Origin: Rhexocercosporidium sp. MPI-PUGE-AT-0058
Lineage: Eukaryota > Ascomycota > Leotiomycetes > Helotiales
Reading direction: 5' to 3'
Length of the DNA: 64,000 nt
NCBI GenBank assembly: GCA_020746875.1
Contig: JAGTJL010000014.1
Location: 248,001-312,000, forward strand
Position numbers and translations under genes: made by a program. A model generated the notes under the pieces. It was not told the DNA's origin and made no database searches. It saw only the letters and a list, made by a program, of their open reading frames with translations. This document shows positions 44,356 through 55,674 of the stretch, piece by piece. Position 1 is the first letter of the stretch. Each line of letters begins with the position of its first letter.

Positions 44356-47300
44356 ATGGCAACTACTGGCTCAATTCAAACACCCACAGAGGTTCTCTGG
44401 CGATTCAAAGAGTCTCGCTCGCAATCAGTCTCTTCCCAGCGACAAAATCAACCGCATTGTGGGTTTGGATGGGATTCACCAATCATTGACTTCTATGAGA
44501 ATGGATATATTACTGAATTTGCCCCCTTGAGCGATGTTCTCAAGCAAGGACCCGATAAAGTAATGTCTGCGGCGTTTGACAGAACGATGGAACAGCTCTC
44601 AAATGCATCTCCTAATCTTGGGGGACGAGGTCGTCGAAAAATGAGGTGGATACACATTCCCGCGAACAACATGGAGTGGGTTGAGGTAGGGCCGTATGTC
44701 CTACCATAAGGCTACCGCGTGTCTAACACTGCATAAGCGTGTTATCAAGTGTGTCTGGAGGGCGAAGAAGCTCGAAAAGAGACGCTCCGATGTCAAGACC
44801 AAGGCCAATACACGAAGCGAAGTCAAGGTGACGATGGATGATGCCACTGACAGTTTAGACGATGCAGTCTCAGGAGAAGTTGATGGCATGGCAACTGCAG
44901 ACGACGAATACCCTTTATGTCTTCGGCCTGAGTATTGGCGAGATCAGCAGCGCGGATGCGTTGAGCATTGTGCCAGTCACCCTCTGTATGCGCGACATAT
45001 GGTCCCATTCTTTGCTCCTGTGCCAACCAGTACGTACTGGCTATTGCTCGTCATGAGATTTGCTAGATCTGATTAAATCAGGCGTGGAGAGTGCAACAAC
45101 CTCCAAGCTAGAGACCAAACCAGAAACCAAAATGAAAAAGTCGAAACGTGGATCTGACAAAATCTTGCCAGATCCCACTACAAGGAAAGCAAATATGGTC
45201 CTATTCGTAAGTTCAAGTCTTGTAACGATGCATTATTGTACCGGACGTTAGTGAACACTCAAACAGATGCCGTACGTCCACTGGGCAACAAGTGGGAATC
45301 TCATGACCGAAAGAAACACAATAATCCGAAGCCTCGGCAAAGCTTTCAAAATCGAAGGCTATCATCGGCCAAAATACGAAGATGTCGACAAGCTGAACAT
45401 TGCTCCTAAGCTCAAGCTGATGAAAGCATTCCTCTTCCCCGAAAATGATCGGTGCCTACATGTCCGACGGACGTTGGATCAATTCTACTACAGCACTTTA
45501 CCCCAAGCTCTGGCAGACGAGAGGACCACCGATCAAGTTGTTTACCGGTTCGCGATGAAGCAGCAAAAAAACCATTCTGAAGAAGTAAGGAAGTCAGAGA
45601 GGAGTAGATCAAAGATCACAGAAGAAGGGCTTGGTAAAGCCTCATTTGACGACCGAGGCTCTCCTAGAAGCCAGAAGATTCAGGTCGTTGAACAAGAGAT
45701 CCGAGAGCAACCGAATAAGAACGACGAACCTCCGTGGGATCCTCCAAAGGTCATGATGGTGAACCAGCTATGGATGTGGGTCATTGACGGAGGTGAAATA
45801 TCAGGCTGTTGTGACAAACCGGAGCTAATTTGAAATGAAGATACCGTCGTGACAAGCTTTCCAGCGAAGTTGAAGTCGGATCTTGATCGCTTCAAGGAGA
45901 GGACCGAAGAGAAACCGCTGGACGGGAAAGACGCCTCTGACTACACACAAGGTGACGAGATATACGACTCTACCGATATCTGGAGGGCTGTCTTCAAAGA
46001 GCTCAGGTTGAACACAGAATATGGGAAAAGAAGTCAAAAGTCGGCGCTTGACTTGGCATGGACCATTACAGATCAGGCTGCTGGGGTTTTCCACAAGCGA
46101 AACCTGCATCCACATCTGCAATTCATTGAGATGTTCGACATGGAAATTAACGAGATCGTATGTCCTCAAGATTCGTGTTCAGAAGCTTACAGTAGCGGTT
46201 CAGAACTCTAGAAGGAGCCAACTGCTAATTAACTTGTCAACACAACTAGGCTTTCAAGCAAGCAGAGGCCTTTAAAAATTTCACCAAAAACGTTCAGTTG
46301 GCCCATACCACCAATGAGGCAAGCATGTAGGAGTTTACTGATAAGTATGAATGCTAACCACAAAGTCATAGCTCGGGAAAGTTTTCTCATCTCTCGATTT
46401 CTTTCAGAAAGACTTATTCTCGATCAATCATGTGAGTCCCGAGTCTCCCCGATCGTATGAGTTGGAAGATTGAACAAATTTCCCAAGGCACCGGATTGGC
46501 AAGAAACATTCAAGAAACTTACATTTTACTTCAGAAGAAAATTGGAGGTACGTGTTCCAATATCATACCTTCCCTTGTCTTAAACTCATGGCTAACCGGC
46601 GCAAAAGTATATCGCGAACTACACAGAGCACAATCTCAGCTCAGACGGCTGCGGTAGGACATCCGGAAAGCGTATGTATGTTCCACCGATGCATGAAGAC
46701 GAAAGCACAAATCAGAAACAAACATTTGTGAGCTCTTCCTTCGATCATTCATCAAAAATGCACACTAACATGGATCTAGCCTGAAGAATTGCGCTACGAG
46801 TACCATCAATTCGTAGAACTACTTGGGAATGCTCACGAGGTCCGTGATTAAAGTGGATGATGAGCTCAAAGAGGTGTTTCTACTTACCTCTTCTAGTTGA
46901 AAGTTATTATCAACAGCCTAGATGCCGCAAATGCGAACCTCGAGGCTTCCATGGCAAGCATCGACTCCTCTATGCCCGCCTTGGATATCACAGATGATGA
47001 GCTCGACTCGGCAAGCGCTCATCTGGATGACGCGAAACAGGCGCTTGAAGAAGCCAGCGAAAGCTTGAAGATGAGATTAGTCAATCTGGTCAACGCAAAA
47101 GAACATCTTGAATATGCAATTGACAGTCTGGGTACAGCCAAAGAAAATCTTGCTCTTGACACAATTAGTGTCATTGGTGACAACTTGGATTTTGCGCAAT
47201 CTCATCTTGACTTTACCAAATGTGAGCTCAATTATGATATTATGCCGTTCCTCGAGTTGTTGTTTACCCGACTTGAGGCGAGAGTCGAGGAAGGAACAAG

Positions 47301-48288
47301 CGTGAGTGAAATCCCTATTCATTCAATACACACTGGTTGACCTTGTCGCAGACTGCTTGCCTGAATGCTGATTTCGATGCCTTTATCCAAACTGCCAAGA
47401 AGTCACTCGATGTCTATACCGACGTGATAATGGACGATCTTTTCGACATCAGAACGGAGACAAGTCTAGTCAGGGAAATCAAGGACATTCTCGACGAACT
47501 GAATATCATTCAAACGATTAAGAGACAACAGGAATCAGTCATCGAGCCCTTCAGGATCCAAATGTTCCAAGCTGTTTCGAAGAATAAGCAGAGGGATTTC
47601 TATGATTGTGCCAGACTGGGCAATCACACCGGTGAGCTCCGGCGTACTGCTGAAAGCACGTACGCCGCTCTTCGGGATTTACTCGATCTTAAACAAAAGG
47701 AAGCAAGCGCGATTGAAGCTCGATCAGAAAGCAAGAACGCGAAAGCATTAGCAGCGCAAGCAGAAGCCTCGACATCACTCTCGGCCGAGTCTGTGAGACA
47801 AGGTTGGAGCATCATGGTGTTCACAATGGTCACTATCGTCTTTGTATGAAACACCTATGATAATACTTCAAAGCAAGCATACTGACGATGCAAACTCGCA
47901 GCTGCCACTTTCGTTCTTCACCAGCCTCTTCGGCATGAATGTGAGGCATTTCCATTGTCACTCGCCCTCAATAAGAATACACTAACAAATACATCAGGCG
48001 AAAGAAATGATAGCAGGAAACTTCACACTCGGCTTCTACTCCGCAATCATGTGGCCCATCTCCTTCGTCGTAATCTGCTTCTCCCTCGGTCTAGCCCTCA
48101 ACATCGAGTTCCGACTCCTCACACACCTAACGATAAGAAAGATTTTACATTTCACCGGTATCACGAGCCTTTGGAGCATGCGTTCTTCGATGGGTGGTGC
48201 AGTTGGGGAGATTATGAGAGCGGTTGAGAGAGAGAAGGCGAGACGAGCGACCAGCTCTGCGCATAAGAAGTGGGAGGCTGGGATGTGA
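44356..48288 (+). CDS. CorA-like divalent-cation transporter with helical insert
   Basis: A multi-exon gene (about 12 exons). Placed exons include 44356-44685, 44738-45029, about 45068-45206, 45267-45792, 45841-46157, 46250-46318, 46372-46431, about 46895-47300, and the 3' exons to 48288; the part at 46470-46790 has tiny exons I could not fix. Fungal CorA-like signatures: RWIHIPANNMEWVE, MVPFFAPVPT, QLWMWVIDG|DTVVTSFP across a splice, and near the C-terminus VTIVF|LPLSFFTSLFGMN with the GMN selectivity motif, then a second membrane helix. It should form a pentameric Mg2+ (or other divalent) channel; fungal members are often paired with ankyrin or STAND-type proteins. Between YHQFVELLGN and the pre-membrane helix is a repetitive helical insert (LDAANANLEASMASIDSS..., LDDAKQALEEASESL). 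The intron at 46319 starts with GC. Confidence 0.82.
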
Positions 48289-48437
48289 ATTCCTGCACTT
48301 GCAGTACCTTGGGATGCATCATGCTGTTTGTATTTTGTAGTCAAATTGATGAGGCGGCGTTATAGTATCAGTTTCTCTGGATAATGAGGTAATGATGAAA
48401 TGGTTAATGTCTAAACCCCCTTTTCCGCCTACCTTTT

Positions 48438-48695
48438 TGTGACGATAGGTGCACTTAGGAGCTTCTCAGCGAGTCAGGGAATCCAGGGGTTCAGAGGTAA
48501 CCAAGTCATGCCGAGTCGGACCAGTACCGGAGGGGTTTCGGAGGAGCCTATATATATGAACTCACACTCCCTCCACTCCCTCTTTCCTTCTTCATCTTCT
48601 TGTTTCCTTCGTATTAGACCTATTAGCTCTCGATAGCCTCAGCTAAAGTACTACCATATACCTCTTACACCGCTCTCTTGACTAGTGTCGTTACA
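48438..48695. mobile_element. Solo LTR with 5-bp target-site duplication
   Basis: 258 bp starting TGTGACGATAGG and ending GTGTCGTTACA, with short inverted termini (TGTGACGA / TCGTTACA). CTTTT stands immediately on both sides (48433-48437 and 48696-48700), a perfect 5-bp target duplication. Inside are a TATA-like TATATATATGAA followed by a pyrimidine-rich stretch, as in LTR promoters. No internal retroelement coding sequence adjoins, so it is a solo LTR left by recombination between two LTRs. Ty1/copia and Ty3/gypsy both make 5-bp duplications, so the superfamily is open. Confidence 0.82.
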
Positions 48696-48769
48696 CTTTT
48701 ACGCTAAAAATAGCGATTCTGAGGGATCAATATCTTTATAAGTAATTGATAAAAAGTTATAAAGTTTTT

Positions 48770-49122
48770 ACTATTTGTATTTATTAGCACTTAATAATTA
48801 GCTTTGTAAAAACAGAAACAATTTAGATTATGAATTATTACATAATATTAAATTTAAGTAATTAAATTCTCCTATACAAATTATTCATATAATACTTTAT
48901 ATTTTAATTGATAAGAAAATTATTATAAGAATTAGGGCTAGAATTAAGAGTCTTTAAATTTAAAATAGACAATAGCTTAATTATATCTTTTATATTTTTA
49001 TATAATAATTGTGAAAGTTGTTAAAAGAATTAGACAAAATCAATTTTACTCTAAATTTGTCTAAGAGAAACATTTTTGACTTCAAATACAAATTTATAAT
49101 ATTATGTAATACAAAATTTACG
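48770..49122. repeat. AT-rich mutated dispersed repeat, copy 2
   Basis: It matches 36481-36725, best at 49018-49122 (TTAAAAGAATTAGACAAAATC, CTAAATTTGTCTAAGAGAAA, TTATAATATTATGTAATACAAAATT). Part of the sequence (48830-48900) also looks like an inverted copy of the same words (TTACATAATATTAAATTTAAG), which suggests terminal inverted repeats of a DNA transposon. Confidence 0.55.
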
Positions 49123-49456
49123 TCTCTACCCCAGCCTTACCCAAGCGTCAGGCAGGTCGAATATTCACTTAGTGTTCGAAGCTGTTAAAGAAACATTGCT
49201 TAAGAACCAGCTATTACCAGAAGTTGTCATGTGCTAACGTCTGGGCGTCGGAGCTCGGCCACCACCCGAGCGTAGGCTAACCCGACTGCTCTTGTCTTCT
49301 CCGAAGGCCATCTGCATAATAGTCTGGTCAGGGGTTTCGCGTGGATGAGTCAACATCCAGGTCTCACAAAGTCCTCAGCGAACACTCTACCGGTACAAAT
49401 AACAACTTGCGCACCTTTCAATCATTTCTTTCACTATATACATATTCCGCAAAATT
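49123..49456. other. Upstream region of the SDR gene
   Basis: About 330 bp; composition returns to normal at about 49130. Nothing recognised. Confidence 0.3.
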
Positions 49457-50488
49457 ATGCCCAAACACGTCCTCGTAACAGGCTCCTCCGGCCACCTCGG
49501 CACCGCTCTAATGCTCACCCTCCCCTCCCTCGGCTACACACCCATCGGCATCGACATCCTACCCTCCCCAACAACAACAATAATCGGCTCAATCACCTCC
49601 CCCTCCTTTGTAATAGGTCTCTTCACGCAATATACATTCCACTCCGTTCTCCACACCGCCACATTACACAAACCACACGTGGGGACGCATAGCAAAAGTC
49701 AATTCATAGATGTGAATATCACAGGAACGACAATCTTACTCGAGCATGCCGCTGCGGCGGGTTGTAAATCCTTCATCTTCACAAGCAGCACCACGACATT
49801 CGGCCGCGCTCTGGCTCCTAAACCCGGCGAGCCAGCAGCGTGGATCGACGAGCGCGTCGTCCCGCAACCGAAGAACATCTACGGCGTGACGAAAGTGTGC
49901 GCCGAAGATGTGTGCGAGCTTGTGCATCGACAGACGGGGATGCCTGTCATCGTGTTGCGGACGTCGAGGTTCTTCCCTGAGGAGGACGATGTGCTGGAAC
50001 GGAGAGAGGGGTGGAGCGATGGGAATTTGAAGGCTAATGAGTTGACTTATAGGAGGGTTGATATTGCTGATGTGGTGAGTGCGCATATTTGCGCTATGGA
50101 GAGGGCGCAGGAGGGGACGGTGAGCTGGGGAAGGTATATCGTTAGTGCGCCGACGCCGTTCTTGAATTCTCCTGAGACGTTGAAGCTTTTGGATTGTGAT
50201 GCGAATGAGGCGTTGAGGAGGGTGGTACCGGGGTTTGCGGAGGTTTATGGGCGCGTTGGGTGGAGGTTTTTGGGGAGGGTGGATAGGGTTTATGATTCTG
50301 GGAAGGCGGTTAGGGAGTTAGGATGGAAACCGGAGTGGACCTTTGAGAGGGCGGTGGAGAGGGTTGGGAAGGGAGAGGAATGGAGGAGTGAGTTGAGTTT
50401 GAAGGTTGGGAAGAGGGGGTATCATGATGTTCCTACGGGGGTTTATACTACAGCTATTGGTAGTGGTGCTGGTGGTGTTCCTGCGTGA
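49457..50488 (+). CDS. NAD-dependent epimerase/dehydratase (extended SDR)
   Basis: 343 residues, single exon. The Rossmann motif is VLVTGSSGHLGTALM (about 5-19). An acidic strand end, GIDILPS, would select NAD(H) over NADP(H). The active site shows TSSTTTFGR (Ser/Thr at about 111-114) and YGVTK (Tyr142, Lys146). DIADVVSAHICAME and the C-terminal substrate-binding part (KAVRELGWKPEWTFERAV) are typical of nucleotide-sugar epimerases and relatives. The exact substrate cannot be told. The 3' half has very G-rich, T-ending codons compared with the C-rich 5' half, a composition switch also seen in the Zn-cluster gene next door. Transcribed toward the Zn(II)2Cys6 regulator gene (convergent, 221 bp apart). 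Confidence 0.87.
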   Translation: MPKHVLVTGSSGHLGTALMLTLPSLGYTPIGIDILPSPTTTIIGSITSPSFVIGLFTQYTFHSVLHTATLHKPHVGTHSKSQFIDVNITGTTILLEHAAAAGCKSFIFTSSTTTFGRALAPKPGEPAAWIDERVVPQPKNIYGVTKVCAEDVCELVHRQTGMPVIVLRTSRFFPEEDDVLERREGWSDGNLKANELTYRRVDIADVVSAHICAMERAQEGTVSWGRYIVSAPTPFLNSPETLKLLDCDANEALRRVVPGFAEVYGRVGWRFLGRVDRVYDSGKAVRELGWKPEWTFERAVERVGKGEEWRSELSLKVGKRGYHDVPTGVYTTAIGSGAGGVPA

Positions 50489-50709
50489 TGGGAGGTATCA
50501 TGGATGATTGAAGGTTGTCAACGATTATGATCAAAATGAGATTCCATTGTGGAGCATATCAAAGAGTTGTACTAGACCTGTCATACACAGTGGTAAATAG
50601 GCGAGATTCTCGGTTGGCAAGTAAACACGCCAATACAGGAATACATAATACGACCTCATCGCACCATTGCCTCAACTCCTGTGAATTTTCCTTTCCCTTC
50701 TAAAGAAGT

Positions 50710-52382
50710 TCAACAGCCCCCCAAACTCCACCTCTCCAACTCCCCCCTCCCATGCAACGTACTGACCCACATCGGCCACTCCAGCGCTCCCCTCGCCTCC
50801 TCAGCAACCTCATTCCAAATTCCAGGAATCCAACTACTCATACGAATACCGTAGAAGGAGACGGTGTATTGTCTCCTCTCGCGGCAGGAGATGGGTCGCA
50901 TGACAAGATGGAGGGCGACGAGGAAGGCGAGAAGTAGTTGGTTGGTTTGAATCGTGGGGGAGAGGAGGAGGTTTAGGGAGAGGGAGGGGAGAGTGGAGAG
51001 GAAGGTGTCGAGGGAGACATATGTGTCGTAGCCTGGTGGTTTGTTAATCGTGAATTCCTTGAGAAGACCGCAAGATAGGCAAGTAAATAGAGAGGGGGGC
51101 AACGTACAAGCCACAGGACTACCTCCCAGTTTCCAATATGCGTCTTTCAACACGGCGAATAAATCTTTCTGATAGCCCTCCTCGCATAAATCCTCAAGCG
51201 GTTTCAAAGCCTCTAAAGCTCCATCAACGAATGACCGATCAAAAGCAGGCGCGTCCCTCAACCTCCCCTTCATTCCAGCCACTCTCGTCCCCTCATCATC
51301 ACATGCAAGTAAACTACATACCCTCTGCTCCCTCACCCATCTCGTCGTAGTATGTACACTTCTTGTTAGTATAAGCGAGGCAGGGAGGCCGTCGTCCATG
51401 TACCAGCTCTGCATGAGGAGTGCGTAGCAGGTTGCTATTGCTGCGTCGCCGTCTGCAGTAGATAGTAGGGAGTTGGAGAGAGCGGCATTGAGGCCGGAGA
51501 TGGCGTGCAAGCGGTGAGTTTGAGCGATGGAGAGGAGGGCGGAGGGGGTTAGTTTGGAGAGGTGAGAGGCGGAGAGGGCGAGCATGGCGTGCATTAGGTA
51601 TTCGCACTGGATGGTGGTTAGGGACTGTTGATGTTTTCTTTTGTCACCTCGCTTTCGCTTGCTGTACATACTCAAGGAAAAGTGAAGAACGCAAATACCG
51701 AGGCGCAAGAGCAACACACGGAAAGAACAGTAAACAGGACGACAACTAATCAGATCTCCCAATTAAGAGAGCCAATCCCAAATAGAAAGAAACTGAGAAA
51801 ACACACCTGATGCCCAATAGGAACTACATACTCCAACCACACATTATCCGCCCTAACAGGAAGATGCGGCCACGCCGCAACCAAGAAATGATGGAAGAGC
51901 CTGATGTCCGTCAAGCTGAAGACGTTTGCTATCTGTAGCGAGGAGAAGGGTTGGAGGAGCGGTGCGCTACGTGTTACAACCGAGGCGGAGTCGGGATGGT
52001 ATCTGCAGCGGAGGGAGAGACGTATGCAGTTTGAGCAGGAGGGATGGGTTTCTTGACACTGGGGCGGTTGGGTGTGAGTATATCTTTTTCGCTTAGTTGT
52101 CTGGGAGTTGGGAAAGGGGGGTCATGTGTGTGAGAGGGCTGGGGGATGAGAAGCGAGGAGATGGGTTGAGACAGAATGTGATTAGAGCGGAGGTTGGAGT
52201 GAGTAGCTGAGAAAGTAAAAGAAACGTGCCTTGATCTTCCGGCGTTTACACTCATAACATCCCCTTCTGGATTTCTTATGACCTTTTCTTGGAGGTCTAT
52301 CTCTCTCGAAACATCCCGTAGCCTGGTAACCATACCCTGCTTCTGCGAGGGGGAATAGTGTCACGGCTTCTGAGTAGTCCAT
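50710..52382 (-). CDS. Zn(II)2Cys6 transcription factor (Fungal_trans_2 type)
   Basis: Exons 52382-52230, 52058-51807 and 51606-50710, the last possibly with one more short intron near 51100 (GTACG...CCACCAG). The product is about 410-433 residues. The zinc cluster is split by intron 1: CYECKRRKIK | CQETHPSCSNCIRLSLRC, giving C-x2-C-x6-C-x6-C-x2-C-x6-C with basic KSRRG before it. Intron 1 has a GC donor (52229) and AG acceptor, and only this splice supplies the third Cys. The region after it (IRLFHHFLVAAWPHLP, VWLEYVVPIGHQ|CEYLMHAMLALSASHLS) matches the Fungal_trans_2 regulatory domain. It acts in the nucleus as a DNA-binding regulator; targets are unknown, but the convergent SDR gene is a candidate by proximity only. 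Confidence 0.87.
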
Positions 52383-53465
52383 GTTGAGCTTGGAGATCTG
52401 GGGTGTGGAGTGGCGGATTCGAAAGGAACAGAGAGAGTCGCGTTCTTAGGGTCGCCAATATTACAGAGGAGGAGAACTGCGATGGCCCTGAAAGACTGGT
52501 TCGCTGACGTCGACACGAACCGAAGTAATTGGAGATCTGGGGTAGATCTGGGGCAGGGAGGTATTTCTCCACCGCTTCGAGGTTGCAACCAATGCGAAGT
52601 TTTGTTCGTTGCTTGGTAATAAAAACGATCTCCCTTTCCCTATCTTCTCTCACACGTCAGATAAATGTTAACCACCAATTATGAGAGCAATATTAGTTGT
52701 AGCTACGAAAAAGCTGAAGTGATCAAGTGGTATTCGGTCCTGACTCAAAATATTGTTCTAGCGGGGTATTTCTTCACCTACCTAAATCCCCGCCCCCATG
52801 TCTGCCAAGCTCGGGTTCAACCCGACGAAAGAAAATTCGTCCAATTGGCCAATTCTGCTTCTTGTACGTCAAGCGAGAAATCGGCTTACCTTCTCTCCTT
52901 GTTTGTCTGCAATTCTGATTCCTTGGATAACTCGAGTATGTTTCCCTCGCTTCACTATCCTTTCTTTGTCTCTTTTTGCTGACAGCATCGACCGGGTGGA
53001 GAAATTCCGGTTTGGGGTTGGTCTGATTCTCCACTCTGAGGAGAGGTGAATTGGTTCGTGATTGAGTCAACCTTCTTGGCCAAGCTGTTCGGGTCCAATG
53101 CGCTCGCGACCAACCCGAGTAGATCGTGGGTGTCATTTGGGTGTCATTGTGCCTGCGGCACACCTTCTTTTGGGAAGATAACTTGCGCTTCTTACAAATG
53201 AAGTGAACGAGTGCTTAGAAATGATATGAGCTACATCTTTCGTATGAAGGTAGATGATCAGTTGTTGTATGGCGGTGAGGAGATATATATTAGACTGCGT
53301 GGCAACGAGATGAGCTGGAAGTTCAACCTTTACTTGCAGCCACGAACTCGTAGCATCTCATCGTCGCTTCTCTCGATTATCTTTCGTCTCTTCTGACATC
53401 TCTGATCTTTTCGGGTTTCACTTGTCGGCCTTGTGTTTACCTGGTTGGATACTTCGACATCGAGG
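52383..53465. promoter_or_regulatory. Divergent upstream region
   Basis: 1.1 kb between the Zn-cluster gene (minus) and the next gene (plus). Several overlapping open frames exist but none has a motif; they look like chance or leader sequence. Confidence 0.3.
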
Positions 53466-54704
53466 ATGTGTATTAAAATGCCAAACAACCCTCTCTTCTC
53501 GCTCGTCAATGATAACAAGCCATGCTCTCGTAGTGATGATTCCGATCTACCGGCAAGTGAGAAGAGAGACTTTGGACCTTCAATGCCAGTGTCATACGTC
53601 TCGAAATTCGACAAAGCGATGCGCGTGTACACCTCGCATTTGTCTGAGAAAGCAGTCAAGAAAGCTTTGAAGGAAGCGACTTGTCAAGGTACTTCTCCTT
53701 CTCTGACGTCCTGGTCTCGGGACTCTTGGTCATGTTCACGGTGTTCCCTTCGATGCTCTTCGTCTTGTCCTTCAAACCCGCTGGGCATTGACTGATGTGT
53801 CAATAGAAGAAACAGCGCCACCCTCTTCAGCAATGCAGGTCCTTAAATACCAAGGCCTCTCGCCATCTCTCATCAAAGCTATCCACAAAATACCGCTTGA
53901 ATACAAACCTAGCCATCTCGAACTCTCAGCATCGGTGCACAGCGAGATGGGGAATAGTATCCATAATTCTTCCTCTGTGGCCAGACGGTCTGTTGATCTA
54001 TATGGTGTCAGAGTATTCAAGGCGTGTGCTATCATGCATGAGATGTTGAGGGGTGTTGATGTGGAAACTGGGGGTTTGGAGGAGGGCGTGAAGGAGGACT
54101 TGGAGTGGTGGATTGAGGTTCTGAGACACGATTTGAGTTTGGGTGGTGGTGAGAGAGGTAAGCAAATTTTCCTACCGGCCTTGATAAAGGCTCGAAGATA
54201 TAAAGAATGAACATGTGTACTGACGATGAGATAGGGTACGGTACTCTCCTGGGGTTTTATATCACGTACCTGAAGTACCTCCTCGCATCTCTTTGTCCTG
54301 TCGCAGGCGCGTGCAATTTCCTCTCGGCACACCAGAACCTCTCACTCTCCAATCATGCATTTCGAGAAGCTCTTCTCGCTTCCATCACATCTTTTCTATC
54401 GTCCTCAGCCGGGGCTAAGATCACAGCATTGAAGTTGGTGGTTGCGGATGCGCTGGGTTTCCCTGCTGCTCATGAGAGTTTGCTGGGGATGATGAGGAAG
54501 GAGGGTGCTTGTGAGATGGTGGTGGAGGAGAGGGAGCGGGTATTTGAGATGAGGAGGGAGGAGGTTGTTGGGTTTTTGGATAGATGTAAGGGGTTGGGTT
54601 TGGGTTTGGATCTGGATCCTGGTTTGCACCTGTATCTGAAGCAGGAGGGAAGTGTTGTTGATGTTGAGAGGCTGGAAGCGATGGTTGGGAAGTTGAGAGT
54701 TTGA
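53466..54704 (+). CDS. Protein of unknown family, three exons
   Basis: Exons 53466-53688, 53807-54157 and 54235-54704 give 347 residues from Met 53466 (a second Met at 53478 would give 343). Both introns are GT-AG and frame-consistent (118 and 77 bp). The protein is largely alpha-helical by pattern: YVSKFDKAMRVYTSHLSEKA, LSPSLIKAIHKIPLEYKPSH, VFKACAIMHEMLRGVDVE, LEWWIEVLRHDLSLGG, then FYITYLKYLLASLCPVAGAC and a Leu/Glu-rich C-terminus. No signal peptide or sure membrane helix. I do not recognise the family and see no catalytic motif; similar cysteine-poor helical proteins in fungi are annotated hypothetical. Confidence 0.68.
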
Positions 54705-55674
54705 GTGGTTTCCTCATTGTCATGTCGATGTTGGAGGTGTTTAGAGTTTTTCCTCGACGTTATGTTGATTTTGGTAATCACTTAATTTGGCATTGCTCGC
54801 TGGTGTTCTCATTACTTTTCTTTGTATATATGGAGACTGTTAAATTGTTGTGCCCAGTTTCTGTTTCTTGCACCCGCTTGGGCCCATATGAAGCGGTTAA
54901 TAGTTAGCTTGACAGTTCTTGGTAGTCAACCCTGATACGCAATCAATGAGTAGGAATACTGGTCTGCTGCATTGAGGTCATGCCCCTGTCAGTCATGCTG
55001 CTTTCTGGCAACAATGAATGGTAATATCCAACACATGAATGCCACATTGTTTCCTCGATACTCGTATTTGCCCTCATCCTCGTGACATACTGTACCTGAC
55101 ATTTCCCATTAGATGTAGTAGTCCTCTTGATCTTGACAATGACCGATGTTTTGAAGCCTTCCCTTCCATCTCGTCTCTTTCCCCCTGCTCTCCTCCAACC
55201 ATTTCCCCTCTAGCCAGGGGTGGGCAGCTCCCTCTCCTCCAATCAGAATCCGCCAATTCCTTGCACTTGCGGCTCTTCCGATCCCCTGGCTTCGAAATGC
55301 ACGTGCACGCTGATCCGGACTCGGTTAGCGTCGTAGTAGCGGCAGAAGTGGAGCCTTCTTTGCTATTGTGGACAGGGATGTTGAGGCGACGGGACGCGAT
55401 CGCGACACAATTATTTCTCCCGGTTGCCTTCTTCTCGTCGTCCTCTTCTCCTCTTCTCCTCAACATCAACTCGACACAACACCAGGAACTTGATACAATT
55501 CCTTCCCTCGATCTGCCTTGTGCATCGATCTATCTGTCAATTCCATCCATTGGATTCCAATCAATTTCCTGTCTCAATACTTCCGTCGATCGCCTGTTTT
55601 CAGGCTCCCATTCCATTCCATCGATCTGACCTGATCTGATCTGATCCGATCTGCCACGCGCGAGAATCATCACC
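54705..55674. promoter_or_regulatory. Upstream region and long leader of the RCC1 gene
   Basis: About 970 bp. Frames at 55039-55629 (plus) are Pro/Ser-rich and probably leader or chance. A pyrimidine-rich tract (55150-55210 and 55420-55460) and a TGATC tandem at 55625-55650 precede the start codon. Confidence 0.35.
55625..55652. repeat. Short (CTGAT)n tandem in the RCC1 leader
   Basis: CTGAC-CTGAT-CTGAT-CTGAT-CCGAT-CTG, ending about 23 bp before the start codon of RCC1. Confidence 0.7.

Noticed and set aside
52665..53060. Plus-strand small open frames between the Zn-cluster gene and the next gene
   Set aside because: Overlapping frames with no motif and no consistent splice partners; probably leader or intergenic.
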